Positions 62,816 to 64,000 of a stretch of 64,000 nt of DNA are shown here, in pieces. The notes under the pieces are model-generated. The model did not search any database, was not told the DNA's origin, and worked only from the letters and a program-made list of their open reading frames with translations. Position numbers and translations under genes: made by a program. Numbering within the stretch: the stretch's first letter is position 1; the number at the start of each line of letters is the position of its first letter. Origin of the DNA: Roseomonas sp. AR75 (GTDB taxonomy: Bacteria; Pseudomonadota; Alphaproteobacteria; Acetobacterales; Acetobacteraceae); assembly GCF_005222815.1 (NCBI RefSeq), contig NZ_STGB01000004.1, positions 620,001 to 684,000 on the forward strand, written 5' to 3'.

Positions 62816-64000
62816 TCACGCCGGCCTCAGCGCCACCAGGGCCATGCGCATCTTCTCGCCGCGCGTGAGGCGCGCGCGCATGCGCGGCGCGCCGAAGCCC
62901 TGCGCGAGCATGCGATCCAGCAGGCGGCGATAGCCCCACATCATCACGCGCGCCGGCTTCAGCGCGCGCAGGTCATGTTGCGCAAGCTCGGCCTCCGCCC
63001 GCGCGAATCCGTCCGCCGCCTCTCGCGCGAGCGCGTCGCAGCAGGCCGCGAAGCCGGGATGCGCGACGATCGTCGTGGCGTCGTCGGTCGTCACGCCATG
63101 CGCGTCCAGCAGCGTGCGCGGCACATAGACCCGATCGCGCGCCGCATCCTCCTCCGCATCGCGTAGGATGTTCACGAGCTGAAAGGTGCGCCCGAGCGCC
63201 AGTCCCCAGCCTTCCGCCTGCGGTGCGCCGAAGATCCGCACGGAGAGCGCACCGACGCTGCCCGCGACGCGGCGGCAGTAGAGGTCCAGCGCATCCGCGT
63301 CCGCGATCCGCACGCGGCTTTCGGCATCGGTCTCCATGCCAGCGACCATCGCCGCGCACTCCGCGACCGGCAGCGCGAAGGCATCGCGCGCCCAGGCCAG
63401 CTCCGACGACAAGGCGCAATCCGGCGTGGCGAGCTTCCGGTGCCAGGCCGCGAGGAAGCGGCGCTTCTCCGCCAGCGGCATCGCGGCGTCGGCGATGTCG
63501 TCCACCGCGCGGCAGAAGCCGTACACCGCGAACAGCGCACGCCGCCGCTCGCCCTTCAGCACGCCCATGCCACGCGCGAAGCTGCTCTTCGCGCGTGTCA
63601 CGCGCGCCTGCACCACGGCCGCGTCCGACTGCGGTGGCAAGGCGAGGCGCGTGAAGGCCGCCGCGAAATCCGCTTTCGTCAGCGCGACGCGGCCCAGCAC
63701 CGGATCGGCCGCGCGCAACTTCGCGAGCAGCCGCCAGGCCAGCGCCAGCGTCACCGCGGCCTGGAATCGCAGCCGGGAGCGCAGCAGGCGCGGCAGCGGC
63801 GCGGCGACCTCAAGCGTTGCCTCCACGCGATCGAGCGCCGCGTCCAGGACGTCCCGCCGGCGCGGGTTGCTGGGTGTGAAGAAGGCGGCCTCGCCGCCGG
63901 CCTGATCCATCCAGGTCACGGGCAGGTAGATGCGGTCCAGCGCGTCGCGGTCCGGCACCAGGTCCTGCAGGTGGTTCAGGATCTGCAAGGCCGTGCAGAG
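62816..64000 (-). CDS. HpnC-HpnD fusion (squalene/presqualene diphosphate synthase-like), cut by the window edge
   Basis: The frame is open from the right edge to the stop at 62816. The visible part begins inside HpnC: TALQILNHLQDLVPDRDALDRIYLP, then FFTPSNPRRRDVLDAALDRVEATL and the end LLAKLRAADPVLGRVALTK. About 15 residues later, without a stop, HpnD begins: VTRAKSSFARGMGVLKGERRRALFAVYGFCRAVDDIAD (first Asp-rich motif), VAGMETDAESR, and FQLVNILRDAEEDAARDRVYVP (second). The usual genes hpnC and hpnD are separate, about 280 residues each. The product is probably a single bifunctional chain making hydroxysqualene from farnesyl diphosphate; hpnE follows after 46 bases. Confidence 0.85.
   Translation of the reverse strand, partial: LCTALQILNHLQDLVPDRDALDRIYLPVTWMDQAGGEAAFFTPSNPRRRDVLDAALDRVEATLEVAAPLPRLLRSRLRFQAAVTLALAWRLLAKLRAADPVLGRVALTKADFAAAFTRLALPPQSDAAVVQARVTRAKSSFARGMGVLKGERRRALFAVYGFCRAVDDIADAAMPLAEKRRFLAAWHRKLATPDCALSSELAWARDAFALPVAECAAMVAGMETDAESRVRIADADALDLYCRRVAGSVGALSVRIFGAPQAEGWGLALGRTFQLVNILRDAEEDAARDRVYVPRTLLDAHGVTTDDATTIVAHPGFAACCDALAREAADGFARAEAELAQHDLRALKPARVMMWGYRRLLDRMLAQGFGAPRMRARLTRGEKMRMALVALRPA

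Overview
This is a very GC-rich (roughly 70 %) chromosomal window that looks like a member of the Acetobacteraceae (a Roseomonas-like alphaproteobacterium). The basis is gene content: many solute-binding receptors (one Bug, one TRAP-TAXI, one family-5 ABC), the synteny rne-amiC-PBP1A-prfB, lipid A/Kdo genes, and hopanoid genes hpnC/D/E. No rRNA, CRISPR array, complete insertion sequence or prophage was seen. The assignment is inference; no marker gene was compared.

Layout. 1-7.4 kb: catabolic accessory genes (a partial gene at the edge, an amidohydrolase, a gamma-glutamyltranspeptidase-like protein, a peptide-type ABC receptor, an alpha/beta hydrolase), separated by two decayed non-coding stretches, one with ISL3-type transposase remains. 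7.4-18.7 kb: a divergent IclR-controlled locus. Leftward run hydantoinase/5-oxoprolinase subunits A and B plus a small Cys protein. Rightward run iclR, a TAXI receptor, a fused TRAP permease, an oligogalacturonate-lyase-like propeller, an amidohydrolase and a D-glutamate-cyclase/DUF1445 protein. A matched pair of 15-bp palindromes sits in the divergent region. 18.7-27.8 kb: a decayed stretch, tRNA-Thr(CGT), an adaptor and FtsX-type permease whose likely ATPase lies 5 kb further on, and between them an apparently inserted block (Bug receptor, DUF3237, NADP-binding oxidoreductase, LysR, PfpI-like protein, esterase).

27.8-33.8 kb is an envelope-lipid block: lipid kinase, LpxH-like phosphoesterase, glycosyltransferase, DUF374 acyltransferase, waaA and lpxK. 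Converging on it is a leftward three-gene operon (43.8-33.8 kb): a glycosyltransferase, a 2411-residue reducing type I polyketide synthase and an alpha-oxoamine synthase. This is the best candidate here for an undescribed pathway, plausibly an amino-ketone (sphingoid-like) lipid made by a PKS and released by the PLP enzyme.

44-53.6 kb is housekeeping: a 2-hydroxyacid dehydrogenase, RNase E with a long GC-rich leader, amidase, PBP1A and release factor 2. 53.7-57.3 kb encodes a three-subunit molybdenum hydroxylase. 57.5-58.5 kb is a two-gene unit (nitroreductase and IsdG/HmoA-like monooxygenase) behind a Fur/Irr-like palindrome, followed by a multi-spanning membrane protein. The window closes with the leftward hopanoid genes: an HpnC-HpnD fusion cut by the window edge, hpnE, and an aldehyde dehydrogenase coupled to hpnE.
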